The notes under the pieces are model-generated. The model saw only the letters and a list, made by a program, of their open reading frames with translations. It ran no database searches and was not told the DNA's origin. Below are positions 1-7,150 of a DNA stretch of 11,298 nt, piece by piece; within the stretch, counting starts at the first letter, position 1, and each line of letters begins with the position of its first letter. The translations under genes and the position numbers were made by a program. This stretch comes from JBCCKC01 sp039182435 (lineage in GTDB: Bacteria > Verrucomicrobiota > Verrucomicrobiia > Opitutales > Coraliomargaritaceae): NCBI GenBank assembly GCA_039182435.1, contig JBCDCC010000070.1:1-11298 (forward strand), read 5' to 3'.

Positions 1-1055
1 CTCCCTGCGTCGAGCGATGCCTTGTAGGCGGAGAGATCTTTGGTATTTTGGTGGAAGCCGATTTGGTTCGAAGAAATCGAGGAGATGCCGAAGCCTCGGA
101 TATCGACTCCGGCTCGAGTGCTGTAGCCTTGGAAGTTGCGCTGCAGGCTGCCTTCTCGCTGTGCAGTCACCAGCTCGTCACCCGGGCGGGCGAAGTGGTC
201 CATCCCAATGTATTCGAAACCGTTCTCGGTCAGTTGCTGGATGCAGCTGGTGAAGAGTGCGATCTTGAGGTCTTGGCCGGGCAGACCAGCGCGCTCGAGT
301 AGCTTCTGAGCGGGGCGCATCCAAGGCACGTGGGCGTAGTTAAAGAGTGCGATGCGGTCCGGCTTTAAGCTAAGGACGTGCTCAATGGTTTTTCGGAAGC
401 TCTCGACGTTTTGTCCGGGTAGGCCGTAGATGAGATCGACGTTGACGGATTGAAAGCCGGCATCGCGGAGCCATTGTATGGCTCGCAGGTTCATCGCTTC
501 GGGTTGGATCCGGTGGATCGCTTGTTGCACGTCCGGGTTGCAGTCCTGGATGCCGAAGGAGGCGCGGTGAACGCCGATAGAGGCAAAGGTTTCGACTTGC
601 TCGCGGCTGAGTCGGCGTGGGTCCAGCTCGACGGATTTTTCTGCGTCTGGCGAAAATCGATAGTGTTGATGGATGAGCGCCCCGAGTCGGCGCAGCTGCT
701 CCATGGTTAAGAAATTTGGAGTGCCGCCGCCGAAGTGGAGCTGCACGGCTTCATTCTCGGGGCCACTTTGATCTGCGGCCAGAGCCAGTTCTTTCTCTAG
801 GTAGTCGATGTATTTATCGGCCAAAGATTTGTTCTTCGTCGTGATTGTGTGGCAACCGCAGAACCAACAGAGCGTTTCGCAGAAAGGTAGATGAAAGTAG
901 AGGGAGAGCGGGCGTTCTGGAACCTTTCCGTGTTGAACGACGGAGGAATGTCGATCAAGCTCCTTAAAATGATTGGCCGATGGGTAACTGGTGTAGCGTG
1001 GCCCGGATTGGCTGTATTTTTGAATGAGCTCCGAATCTATGACGCATCCTTTCAC
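1..1055 (-). CDS. hemN: Oxygen-independent coproporphyrinogen III oxidase HemN (3' end beyond window)
   Basis: This radical-SAM enzyme decarboxylates coproporphyrinogen III to protoporphyrinogen IX without oxygen, in cytosolic haem synthesis. About 351 codons are visible; the C-terminal part lies off the left edge (E. coli HemN is 457 aa). Seen: the early PRYTSYP signature; the Fe-S/SAM motif CETLCWFCGC with cysteines at about 59, 63, 66 and 68 (CX3CX2CXC, as in true HemN and not the shorter HemW); FGGGTPNF; VELDPRRL; the SFGIQD strand; VNVDLIYGLPGQ; and YIGMDHFARPGDEL, which fits the HemN-specific region. The frame is open from a TGA at 1137-1139 and has no in-frame ATG before the signature. 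I chose the GTG at 1055; a GTG at 1109 and a TTG at 1070 are alternatives, and none has a good ribosome site. It lies downstream of the AEC transporter on the same strand, with no clear terminator between. Confidence 0.93.
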   Translation of the reverse strand, partial: MKGCVIDSELIQKYSQSGPRYTSYPSANHFKELDRHSSVVQHGKVPERPLSLYFHLPFCETLCWFCGCHTITTKNKSLADKYIDYLEKELALAADQSGPENEAVQLHFGGGTPNFLTMEQLRRLGALIHQHYRFSPDAEKSVELDPRRLSREQVETFASIGVHRASFGIQDCNPDVQQAIHRIQPEAMNLRAIQWLRDAGFQSVNVDLIYGLPGQNVESFRKTIEHVLSLKPDRIALFNYAHVPWMRPAQKLLERAGLPGQDLKIALFTSCIQQLTENGFEYIGMDHFARPGDELVTAQREGSLQRNFQGYSTRAGVDIRGFGISSISSNQIGFHQNTKDLSAYKASLDAG

Positions 1056-1189
1056 CCCGCGATTCTTCAAAATTTTGGATGCGTCGTCAATGAACGCGGA
1101 GGCCTGCACCGCAGTAATAAAGGCTTGGAATGAGCCTCATAAAGAGAGCTGAACTTGGCCCTGCTTTGTCGCGCTGCCTTTGACGCCGT

Positions 1190-2137
1190 TTATAAGCCGA
1201 GGATTTTTAGTCCAAAGAGGACCCAGACCGGAATCGTGAAGAGACTGATCATCGTCGTGCTGAGCACCAGCTTTAGGGCGACTTCGGGCGAGCCATCGAA
1301 GTGCGTCGCCAAGACGATGGGAAAGACGCCGCAGGGCATGGCGGCTTGGACGCATATGACTGATTTTAACTCCACCGGGAGTGGAAGCATCCAAGCGAAA
1401 ACGAGAAAAATGATCGGTAGAATCAGGATCCGTAGAATGCAACCACTGATCGGGATTTTTAGGCGTTCGGTGACTTTTACACCTGGTGCGAGGTCGGCAA
1501 AGGTCGCGCCGGTGAGAATCAGCCCGAGTGGGATTGCGCAGACGCCGAGCATGTTAATCGCTTCGAGAATGAATTGCGGGCTATTTTCTTCCGCTCGAAG
1601 GAAGTTGAGCGGCACGGCGACAAAGATGGCGATGACTGGCCCGCTGAAGACGCGTTTCCAGACTGTCTTTGGGTCATTCGGAGAAAGCACGAAGCCGACT
1701 CCGAGCACCCAGATGGCAATCTCTACGCCAAGGTTATGGACGAGGAGCACGCCGGTGGTCTCCCGGTCGAAGAGGAGTGCGACGATCGGGATGGCGAGGT
1801 AGCTGTAGTTATAGATTCCCGCGGTGAAGGCAAAGGTCCGGCATTCTTTCTGGTTTCCGAGCTCCAGCTTCCGTGCGACCAGCATAGCGAGTCCAAAGCC
1901 GATCACGACAGAGATCAGTCCAACAAGGGGCGGGAGGATGACATTCGTAGGTTGCCGCAGTGCTTCGTTCCCCAAGATGAAATCGAGGATCAGGCAGGGG
2001 TAGAGTGCGTTCACCACTACGGTCATCAAGCTGCGGTCGGCCTCCATGTCGAGCCAGCCGAGACGCCGCACGAGAAAGCCAAGTCCGATGCAAATGAAAA
2101 TCGGCATCACTGCTGAGAAGATGAGGCTGGTTTGCAT
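1190..2137 (-). CDS. AEC-family (auxin efflux carrier-type) membrane transporter
   Basis: A 315-aa, very hydrophobic inner-membrane protein with about ten predicted membrane segments in two halves of five, roughly at residues 5-24, 36-54, 66-87, 102-121, 128-148, 164-182, 192-213, 230-250, 258-279 and 289-311. Family marks seen are the early GLGFLVRR...W motif, the broken-helix region AGIYNYSYLAIPI in the first half, and AMPCGVFPIVLATHFDGSPEVA followed by a Ser-Thr-rich last helix in the second half. AEC proteins are secondary carriers; bacterial members move malate, malonate or other organic acids. The substrate here cannot be read from sequence. The ATG is 9 bp after the ilvA stop, so the two are almost certainly co-transcribed, which could hint at an amino-acid or keto-acid substrate but does not show it. 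An AGAAG lies just upstream of the start. Confidence 0.88.
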   Translation of the reverse strand: MQTSLIFSAVMPIFICIGLGFLVRRLGWLDMEADRSLMTVVVNALYPCLILDFILGNEALRQPTNVILPPLVGLISVVIGFGLAMLVARKLELGNQKECRTFAFTAGIYNYSYLAIPIVALLFDRETTGVLLVHNLGVEIAIWVLGVGFVLSPNDPKTVWKRVFSGPVIAIFVAVPLNFLRAEENSPQFILEAINMLGVCAIPLGLILTGATFADLAPGVKVTERLKIPISGCILRILILPIIFLVFAWMLPLPVELKSVICVQAAMPCGVFPIVLATHFDGSPEVALKLVLSTTMISLFTIPVWVLFGLKILGL

Positions 2138-2146
2138 CGCTTCTGC

Positions 2147-3670
2147 TTAGGTCAGGATCCGGTCGAGGACCTCTGGTGATAAAATTTCGTAGGAACGGTA
2201 GGCTTCTTCGGCCGCTTCGAGTATTTGGGGAAATGACTCCTGGGCGTCGGCATCCGCAAACTCGAAGCAGAGGAGGGCGCGCCCCACGCGCTCGCCGGAG
2301 TAGACGTAGTTGAAGTAGCAAAGGTTCGCGTAAGGGCTGACCGCTCGAAGGAAATCCGCCAAAGCGCCGGGGCGCTCGTGGAACTCGAGTGTAATGAAGA
2401 AGGGGTGGCTGAGGAGCTCGGCGGCGTAGGGAATGAGGCGAAAGTTTACATCGGTATCCTGAGTGACTTCGGTAAAGACGTAGTCTTCGTCCTGTAGTGC
2501 TTTCGTCAATACACCGAACTCAATCGAAGAGACATCGAAGCCGATCACGGGATATGCTTGGCTCGCGTCCGTCTTGCCGTATTGGAAGTCGACGATGTTG
2601 ACGCTCTCGGGGAGCATTTCGAGGAGGTGATACATCGCGTTGGGCTTTTCCGGGATGCCGATGCGGAGGTATCGTCTGCGGGAGGCACCGATTGCTGAGC
2701 GTTGCGCGATGAGGGCGAGCTGTTCAAAATCCATATTCGCTCCGCAGAGGACGCAGAGCACCTTTTTGCCGGCGAGCTGATCTCTCTGTTTGAGTGCGCC
2801 GGCCACGCCCATCGCACCGGATGGCTCTGGGACGCAACGCAGTTGCTCCCAGAGAAACTGAATCGAAGCGGAGACCTCGTCGTTGCTCACGGTCATCCAC
2901 TCGTCGACCATCTCGGCGCAGATTTGATAGGTGAGCTGTCCAACCTTGCGCACGGCAGTGCCATCGCAAAAAATATCGACCTTGTCGAGGGCGACCGGGC
3001 CGCCTGCTTGCACCGCTTTGACCATCGAGGCTTGGTCGATCCCCTCGACGCCGACGATACGAATGTCCGGATAGTTCATCTTCAGCCAAGTCGCGGTGGC
3101 GCCGGCCATGCCTCCGCCACCGACTTGGAGAAAAGCAATGTCGAAGGGGCCTTTGCCTGACATCACGACCTCATCGGCGAGGGTGCCTTGGCCGGCCATG
3201 ACTGCGAGATCATCGTAGGCATGAATATAGGCCTGTGAGTGTGTCTCCGCAAATTGGTGTGCCGCGCTGCTAGCCGCGTCGTAGGTGTCGCCCAGGAGAA
3301 TGATCTCTACCCAATCCCCACCGAGCTTTTCTACGGCGACGCGTTTCATCCGCGGGGTGGCCAGCGGCATAAAGATCGTTGCCTTGATCTGGAGGCGATG
3401 GGCGGCGAGAGCCACGCCTTGGGCGTGATTGCCGGCGGACGCGGTGACGACGCCTTTCGCGCGCTCTGCATCCGCCAACTGTGCGATGCGGTTGTAGGCG
3501 CCGCGCCATTTGTAGGCGTTGATCGGGGAAATGTCCTCCCGCTTAACGAAGAGGCTAAAGTCCTCGAGCGTGATTTCCTGGAGCGGTGTTTTTTGGCCGA
3601 CGTCGTAGATCCGTTGCCGCGCAAAAACAATTTCCTGGCGGAGGCTTCGGATGAGTGACTCGGTGGACAT
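2147..3670 (-). CDS. ilvA: Biosynthetic threonine ammonia-lyase (threonine deaminase) IlvA
   Basis: PLP enzyme converting threonine to 2-oxobutanoate and ammonia, the first committed step to isoleucine, in the cytosol. At 507 aa it matches the long biosynthetic form (E. coli IlvA 514 aa), not the short catabolic TdcB. Seen: the catalytic PLP lysine K54 in PINAYKWRGAYN (classically HSFKLRGA); SAGNHAQGVA at 78-87; the phosphate-binding loop GGGG at 184-187; and CGANMDF near 310, with Cys where E. coli has Ser contacting the pyridine nitrogen. The C-terminal ~170 residues form two ACT-like regulatory domains (YLRIGIPEKPNAMYHLLEM and FITLEFHERPGALADFLRA), so feedback by isoleucine/valine is expected from family knowledge. 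No other ilv gene is in the window. The ATG at 3670 has only a weak GAG upstream. It shares a 97-bp divergent intergenic region with the methyltransferase. Confidence 0.95.
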   Translation of the reverse strand: MSTESLIRSLRQEIVFARQRIYDVGQKTPLQEITLEDFSLFVKREDISPINAYKWRGAYNRIAQLADAERAKGVVTASAGNHAQGVALAAHRLQIKATIFMPLATPRMKRVAVEKLGGDWVEIILLGDTYDAASSAAHQFAETHSQAYIHAYDDLAVMAGQGTLADEVVMSGKGPFDIAFLQVGGGGMAGATATWLKMNYPDIRIVGVEGIDQASMVKAVQAGGPVALDKVDIFCDGTAVRKVGQLTYQICAEMVDEWMTVSNDEVSASIQFLWEQLRCVPEPSGAMGVAGALKQRDQLAGKKVLCVLCGANMDFEQLALIAQRSAIGASRRRYLRIGIPEKPNAMYHLLEMLPESVNIVDFQYGKTDASQAYPVIGFDVSSIEFGVLTKALQDEDYVFTEVTQDTDVNFRLIPYAAELLSHPFFITLEFHERPGALADFLRAVSPYANLCYFNYVYSGERVGRALLCFEFADADAQESFPQILEAAEEAYRSYEILSPEVLDRILT

Positions 3671-3767
3671 CTCGCAAGTGGAACGGCTTTGCGCGGGGTG
3701 GGCAATGATTTGGTAAAGATTTCATCTAGTGATTTGTCCGATGCGCGAGATGTGTCACATTTCACGG
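3671..3767. promoter_or_regulatory. Divergent intergenic region between ilvA and methyltransferase
   Basis: These 97 bp must hold the promoters of ilvA (minus) and of the methyltransferase (plus). I find no convincing -35/-10 pair on either strand. The only ordered element is a small palindrome ATGTG-T-CACAT at 3750-3760, just upstream of the chosen methyltransferase start. It could be half of an operator but is too short to call. No leader-peptide attenuator rich in Ile/Val/Thr codons is seen before ilvA. Confidence 0.35.
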
Positions 3768-4355
3768 ATGCCCAAAGATTGGAATGACGCATATCTGAAT
3801 GAAAACACGCCATGGGATAAGGGCTATGCCGCTCCCCCCTTGGCGGCATATTTGGAGACGCGCTCGATCGCAGGCCGCGTGCTGGTGCCCGGTTGCGGCA
3901 CAGGGCATGATGTGCGCCTACTCACTGTGCACGGAGCGGAGGTGACCGGGCTGGATATTGCGCAGAGCGCACTCACGAAGGCTGAGACCTTTCCGCTGAT
4001 GGGGAATGAGCGCTACGAGATGGGCGATTTTCTGGATTTGGATCCGAAATATCTGGGGCAATTCGATTATGTCTTTGAGCACACCTGCCTCTGCGCGATC
4101 GATCCCGAGTTGCGTGCGGCTTACGCCGAGGCCGTGCCCAAAGCCTTGGCACCGGGGGGGCGCTTCCTCGCTATCTTCTTTCGAAAGGTCCGCGACTACG
4201 ATGGCGAGGGTCCTCCATTCCCGATTTCGGAGGACGAAATAGAGACCTTGTTCGGTGAAAATTTTGATCGAGTCGAAAGCCACGTGCCGGAACAAACCTA
4301 TCCCAGCCGACCCGTGGGCTGCGAGGAAGTGGTTCTTTGGCAGTTGAAGTCTTAG
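3768..4355 (+). CDS. TPMT-family SAM-dependent methyltransferase
   Basis: A 195-aa class I SAM methyltransferase of the thiopurine/thiol/halide methyltransferase type. Seen: N-terminal W5...PWDKGY...PPL (residues 15-25), typical of the family; motif I VLVPGCGTG at 38-46; the acidic ribose-binding residue D63 in VTGLDIA; GDFLDL at 86-91; FEHTCLCAI at 103-111, a TPMT-family hallmark in place of motif IV; and a C-terminal strand pair ending EEVVLWQLK. Bacterial members detoxify thiols, tellurite/selenite or methylate halides; the substrate here is unknown. I placed the start at the ATG at 3768 because family homology begins right there; upstream in-frame GTG 3729 and ATG 3741 would add an unconserved tail. 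It stands alone on the plus strand, divergent from ilvA and convergent with the yedK-like gene. No strong ribosome-binding site is seen. Confidence 0.85.
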   Translation: MPKDWNDAYLNENTPWDKGYAAPPLAAYLETRSIAGRVLVPGCGTGHDVRLLTVHGAEVTGLDIAQSALTKAETFPLMGNERYEMGDFLDLDPKYLGQFDYVFEHTCLCAIDPELRAAYAEAVPKALAPGGRFLAIFFRKVRDYDGEGPPFPISEDEIETLFGENFDRVESHVPEQTYPSRPVGCEEVVLWQLKS

Positions 4356-4484
4356 GGTGAGGATCCTCTAAAAGCTCGAAGTGGATCGACAGTTGTGTGC
4401 AGCTATGTTTTCGCCTCGGTTTTCTTGGTCGCGTTTAAGTGTTCGCTTTATCTTCGCTGTGAAGACAACGGCACCAATAGATGC
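4356..4484. other. Convergent intergenic region
   Basis: 129 bp between two convergent stop codons, where a bidirectional terminator would be expected. I see only weak structures: a 5-bp stem (AGTTG/CAGCT, loop TGTG) at 4391-4404 followed by ATGTTTTC on the plus strand, and TCTTC/GAAGA at 4451-4465 with no T-tract. Neither is a confident intrinsic terminator. No gene is seen here. Confidence 0.25.
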
Positions 4485-5144
4485 CTAGAACAACTGCATC
4501 TGCTCATCGGTCCGAGGGTTGACTTCGAGGATGAGGTCGCTGTCGTTGTTGCGCACGCTGTTGACGCGGGTGCTGACCGAGTGGGCGGCGAACGAATGCA
4601 CCGAGGCAGCTTGATGGGCATCGTCCTTGGTCAGTGATTGATTGAGCCAAGGCTGGTGCAGGTTCTTAGGGAGGCAGACCGGCATGCGGTGGTGGATCGG
4701 GTGGATACGCTCGCTGGCCGCAGTCGTTAAGACGACGCAGTGATAGGGCATTTCCGGGGCGGATGAAGGGAACCACAATCCGGCAAAGAAGAGGAGCTCC
4801 TTATCTTCTGGATAGATGTAGTGTGGCTGTTTGCGAACGCCATCGTTGAGCCATTCGTAGAATCCATTGGCGGGAATCAAACATCGATGCTCGGCCCACG
4901 CATCACGGAATCTGGGCTTTGTATCCGCAGTCTCGATACGTGCGTTAGTGTGGAAATTCTGAGGTGTGCGAAGGCCCCAGTGCATCATTTTCATTGCCGG
5001 CTCGCTCGCCTCGTCCTGAGCGAGACTGAGGATTTCGCGGCCCGGCCCAATGTTATAGTCCGGCTCGTATTCTTCCGGTATGTGGAGCTTAATGGCCTCC
5101 GCTAGTTTCTTTTTATTGGCGTGTATGGTGAATCGTCCGCACAT
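4485..5144 (-). CDS. SOS response-associated peptidase family protein (YedK/HMCES type)
   Basis: A 219-aa SRAP-domain protein (E. coli YedK 222 aa). The family covalently crosslinks to abasic sites in single-stranded DNA through a thiazolidine made by the N-terminal cysteine, shielding the lesion during replication. All key residues are present: Cys2 directly after the initiator Met (MCGRFT), so Met removal exposes it; N67 in TNARIET; E97 in ANGFYEW; and the histidine in PIHHRMP (H151). Other family marks are MMHWGL, RCLIPANGFYEW and the TTAASERI strand. Cys2 fixes the ATG at 5144 as the start. It is the last gene of a minus-strand run containing holB and tmk, 51 bp after the cupin gene, so it may be co-expressed with replication genes. 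No LexA-type box is evident, and the 16 bases before the ATG are pyrimidine-rich with no Shine-Dalgarno. Confidence 0.92.
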   Translation of the reverse strand: MCGRFTIHANKKKLAEAIKLHIPEEYEPDYNIGPGREILSLAQDEASEPAMKMMHWGLRTPQNFHTNARIETADTKPRFRDAWAEHRCLIPANGFYEWLNDGVRKQPHYIYPEDKELLFFAGLWFPSSAPEMPYHCVVLTTAASERIHPIHHRMPVCLPKNLHQPWLNQSLTKDDAHQAASVHSFAAHSVSTRVNSVRNNDSDLILEVNPRTDEQMQLF

Positions 5145-5164
5145 AGGGAGGGAAATAAGCTAGA

Positions 5165-5178
5165 AGTTAGGAGTTAGG
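5165..5178. repeat. Short tandem heptamer AGTTAGG x2
   Basis: Two perfect copies of AGTTAGG lie in the 51-bp gap between the cupin and yedK-like genes, preceded by TAGAAGTTAG (5161-5170). The same TAGAAGTTAG decamer occurs at 7822-7831 in the gap between the pfkB-like gene and tmk. This resembles a remnant of a dispersed short intergenic repeat; with two sites only, chance cannot be ruled out. Confidence 0.4.
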
Positions 5179-5182
5179 AGCT

Positions 5183-5199
5183 CTGAGGACTTGCCTCAG
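5183..5199 (-). other. Stem-loop over the cupin stop codon
   Basis: CTGAGG and CCTCAG form a 6-bp inverted repeat with a 5-base loop, overlapping the cupin stop codon (5196-5198). On the minus strand no T-tract follows, so it is not a standard intrinsic terminator; it might be a weak attenuator or 3'-end stabiliser before the yedK-like gene. It could equally be chance. Confidence 0.25.
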
Positions 5200-5663
5200 T
5201 CGGACTCGGTCTTTGCGTCTCTTGGCCAGACAGTCCCTTCAAGTTCTGATGGTAATTGTTTTGGGTCTAAGGGATAAAATTTTTCTGGGTCTGGCTTGGT
5301 GCCATGTGGAAATTCGTCATCTGGAGCTCCAAAGATCAACCAAGTCGTGGTTGCTTCGGTATCGTTGAAAACCTGGCGCATCTGTTCCGGCCAGACGTGG
5401 ATACCGCCGTTCTTCTCAATAGTATGGGTGCGTCCATCGACGCGGATGCGGCCGAGCCCACTGAGGACAAAATAGAACTCTTCCGAGCGGACGTGCTTGT
5501 GGAGTGTGTTGGCCCTCATCGGTGGGAGCTTCCAGATTCGAGCTCCCATCCTGGTGCTTCCAGTTCGCTCGAGTAGATCTGCGTTGGCCAGCTGCATCAA
5601 ATTGGAGACCCTCCATGCCTGGTCGTCCGGGTTGATGATGGTCTCTCTTTCGCTATCTGGCAT
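5196..5663 (-). CDS. Small single-domain cupin protein
   Basis: 155-aa single cupin barrel. Cupin motif 1 is clear: LHKHVRSEEFYFVLSGLGRIRVDG region with H55, H57 and E62 as expected metal ligands. Motif 2 (GGIHVWPEQMRQVFND, 86-101) keeps the GX5P turn and the closing Asn but lacks the usual fourth ligand His (R96/Q97 instead), so metal binding is either three-ligand or lost. The residues HVWPEQMRQVFN and WLIFGAPDDEF are typical of stand-alone cupin_2 proteins of unknown function; isomerase, dioxygenase or sugar-binding roles are all possible and I do not choose among them. It starts at ATG 5663, 30 bp after holB, so it probably shares the holB transcript. The C-terminal tail (FYPLDPKQLP...) lies beyond the barrel. 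Confidence 0.82.
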   Translation of the reverse strand: MPDSERETIINPDDQAWRVSNLMQLANADLLERTGSTRMGARIWKLPPMRANTLHKHVRSEEFYFVLSGLGRIRVDGRTHTIEKNGGIHVWPEQMRQVFNDTEATTTWLIFGAPDDEFPHGTKPDPEKFYPLDPKQLPSELEGTVWPRDAKTESD

Positions 5664-5693
5664 GAGCTATTAGAAATCTACTTTCAGCCTCAT

Positions 5694-6677
5694 TTACCTC
5701 GCTGTAGTCCAAATGCGGAGTGATTTGAGGAAAAAGAGTTCGAGGGCGGCGGCTTGGTTGAAGTTGAGCTCAAGGAGGCCGGTGCATGCTTCGAGGGTTT
5801 GGGTGGCTCGTTTCAAGGCGGAGACGGGCATGCGGCCGGGGTTGGCATGCTCGATTTCGCGCCCGAAGGAGGCGGTGAACTTCTCGATCTCGCCGAGGAG
5901 TTGTTTGCGGTAGCCTTTGGATAAGCCGGCTTCCATCGCGCTCTTCTCGTCGTCGGCGATGTTTTCCGGCAGCGATGCCTTCTGCGCTTTCCAGGCTTCG
6001 GCTGTCATCGCGGCGAGGATGCTTTGGAAGCGGGCATTGAGGCCGTAGGCGGCCATCATGATGTGTGGGATGCTTTGCTTGGTCGGCCCTTTGAGAAGCA
6101 TGCCCAGCCATTGGCGATAATCGATGGCCCAGGCCGTCCAGTCCGCGTTCTCGATCTTTTCGAGGGAGGAGGGGATGCGGAAGTTCAGGCAGCGGCTACG
6201 AATGGTATCGAGCAGATCGTAGGGGCGCGTGGTGAGGAGAAAGAGGGTCGTATCGGCGGGCGGCTCCTCGAGAGTTTTGAGGAAGGCATTGGCCGACTGC
6301 AGATTCATCCGGTCGGCTTCGAAGAGGATGCCGACTTTGCGCCCGCCTTGGTTCGAGGTCTTTTGCACGTCGATCACGAGGCGACGCATCGAATTCTTGG
6401 GCCATTCGCCTTGGGAGCGCTCGCTCTCCGAGCCGATCTTGATCATCCGCGCCTTCCCGCTCGGGCGGAGGGTAAAGCAGTCCGGATGCTCGTAGGGCTC
6501 GCGGTCCGTTTGCAGGAGCTGCATGCTGATCGCACGGACGATCTGCTCCAAGCTCTTCAGGCTCTCGCCATAGAGGAGGATGCCGTGGCCGAGGCGGTCG
6601 CGGGCGAGCGAACGTTCGAGCACCTCAACGGCACGGCTCGTGCGAAGTGCTTCAGGTAAGGCGTGGCTGAGTTGCAT
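5694..6677 (-). CDS. holB: DNA polymerase III subunit delta' (clamp-loader ATPase-like)
   Basis: 327-aa AAA+ clamp-loader subunit, the stator that helps tau/gamma and delta open and load the beta sliding clamp. Seen: HGILLYGES at 31-39, a degenerate Walker A with no GKS/T, as expected for delta' that does not hydrolyse ATP; EADRMNLQSANAFLKTLEEPP at 120-140, the hallmark delta'/gamma segment; TTLFLLTTRPYDLLDTIRSRC at 143-163 with the SRC arginine finger at 161-163 that completes the neighbouring subunit's ATP site; then a helical C-terminal collar domain. The Cys4 zinc site found in E. coli delta' is absent. I chose ATG 6677 with AAAGGT about 9 bases upstream; a GTG at 6716 that overlaps the previous stop would add 13 unconserved residues. 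tmk and holB are adjacent in many bacteria; here a decayed remnant separates them. Confidence 0.9.
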   Translation of the reverse strand: MQLSHALPEALRTSRAVEVLERSLARDRLGHGILLYGESLKSLEQIVRAISMQLLQTDREPYEHPDCFTLRPSGKARMIKIGSESERSQGEWPKNSMRRLVIDVQKTSNQGGRKVGILFEADRMNLQSANAFLKTLEEPPADTTLFLLTTRPYDLLDTIRSRCLNFRIPSSLEKIENADWTAWAIDYRQWLGMLLKGPTKQSIPHIMMAAYGLNARFQSILAAMTAEAWKAQKASLPENIADDEKSAMEAGLSKGYRKQLLGEIEKFTASFGREIEHANPGRMPVSALKRATQTLEACTGLLELNFNQAAALELFFLKSLRIWTTAR

Positions 6678-6709
6678 GAAATAGAGACCTTTGTCGGCCT
6701 TTTCGCAGC

Positions 6710-7150
6710 TTACCACTCAATTCTCTGATTACCTTCAACATAATCGAAATGTTGATCGCGTGATAGAATCGGGAGCTGATACCGGCTGGCGAGTGCGGCG
6801 ATCCAGACATCGTTTGTTATCCTTACAATAATGCGGTGCGTGAAAGGTTTTTGACCCGAGGCAGTAAAGAAGCTGTCGATGTCCTGCTTGCGAATTCGAT
6901 GGTCTTCTGCATAGAACTTGCACTGAATCACGTGGACTTCGTTGGTGCCCTGTGTCTGTGCGACTAGATCGATTCCCGTATCTCGTCCGTCGAGACCCTT
7001 TTCTTTTGTCCAGTCGGCATAGAGCCATACGTCGCTGTAAAGATCCGCGTAAGTCGCTTCGTAGCGAAAATAAGTGCGGATGAGTTCTTCGAAGTAATTG
7101 CCTTTTTCGCGCTCGGTGATAGACGCGCTGCGATACGGCTTCTTCGATTT
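6710..7150 (-). pseudogene. Composite remnant: Mrr-like nuclease domain of restriction-type helicase fused to VapC/PIN C-terminus
   Basis: One open frame of 146 codons runs from after a TAG (7151-7153) to a TAA (6710-6712), but it has no ATG/GTG/TTG start before a GTG at 6931, so it is 5'-truncated. Counting from 7150, residues ~6-109 resemble the N-terminal restriction-endonuclease domain of large DEAD/DEAH restriction helicases: EREKGNYFEELI (13-24), DVWLYADW (40-47), GID (59-61), then QCKFY (76-80), i.e. an intact Mrr-type D...QxK nuclease core, and DIDSFFTASGQKPFTHRIIV. At about position 6824 the similarity switches, in frame, to the last ~35 residues of a PIN-domain VapC-like toxin: NDVWIAALASRYQLPILSRDQHF...IEW. 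The helicase body and the PIN N-terminal acidic residues are missing. It sits between tmk and holB. Family calls are from remembered motifs. A short product from the GTG at 6931 (73 aa) is possible but would lack GID. Confidence 0.75.

Noticed and set aside
1155..1802. 215-codon open frame on the plus strand
   Set aside because: It is antisense to the AEC transporter, Arg/Ser/Thr-rich with no recognisable domain; a shadow frame of a real gene.
1574..2116. 180-codon open frame on the plus strand
   Set aside because: Antisense to the same transporter and strongly charged (Asp/Glu/His) as expected from the reverse complement of hydrophobic codons.
4359..4368. GAGGATCCTC palindrome just after the methyltransferase stop
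   Set aside because: Perfect 10-bp palindrome without a loop; cannot form a terminator hairpin and is short enough to be chance.
4451..4465. TCTTC-GCTGT-GAAGA hairpin as terminator of the convergent genes
   Set aside because: Only 5 bp, weak, and no T-tract on either strand.
6024..6659. 211-codon open frame on the plus strand
   Set aside because: Antisense to holB, whose motifs are unmistakable; no domain similarity.
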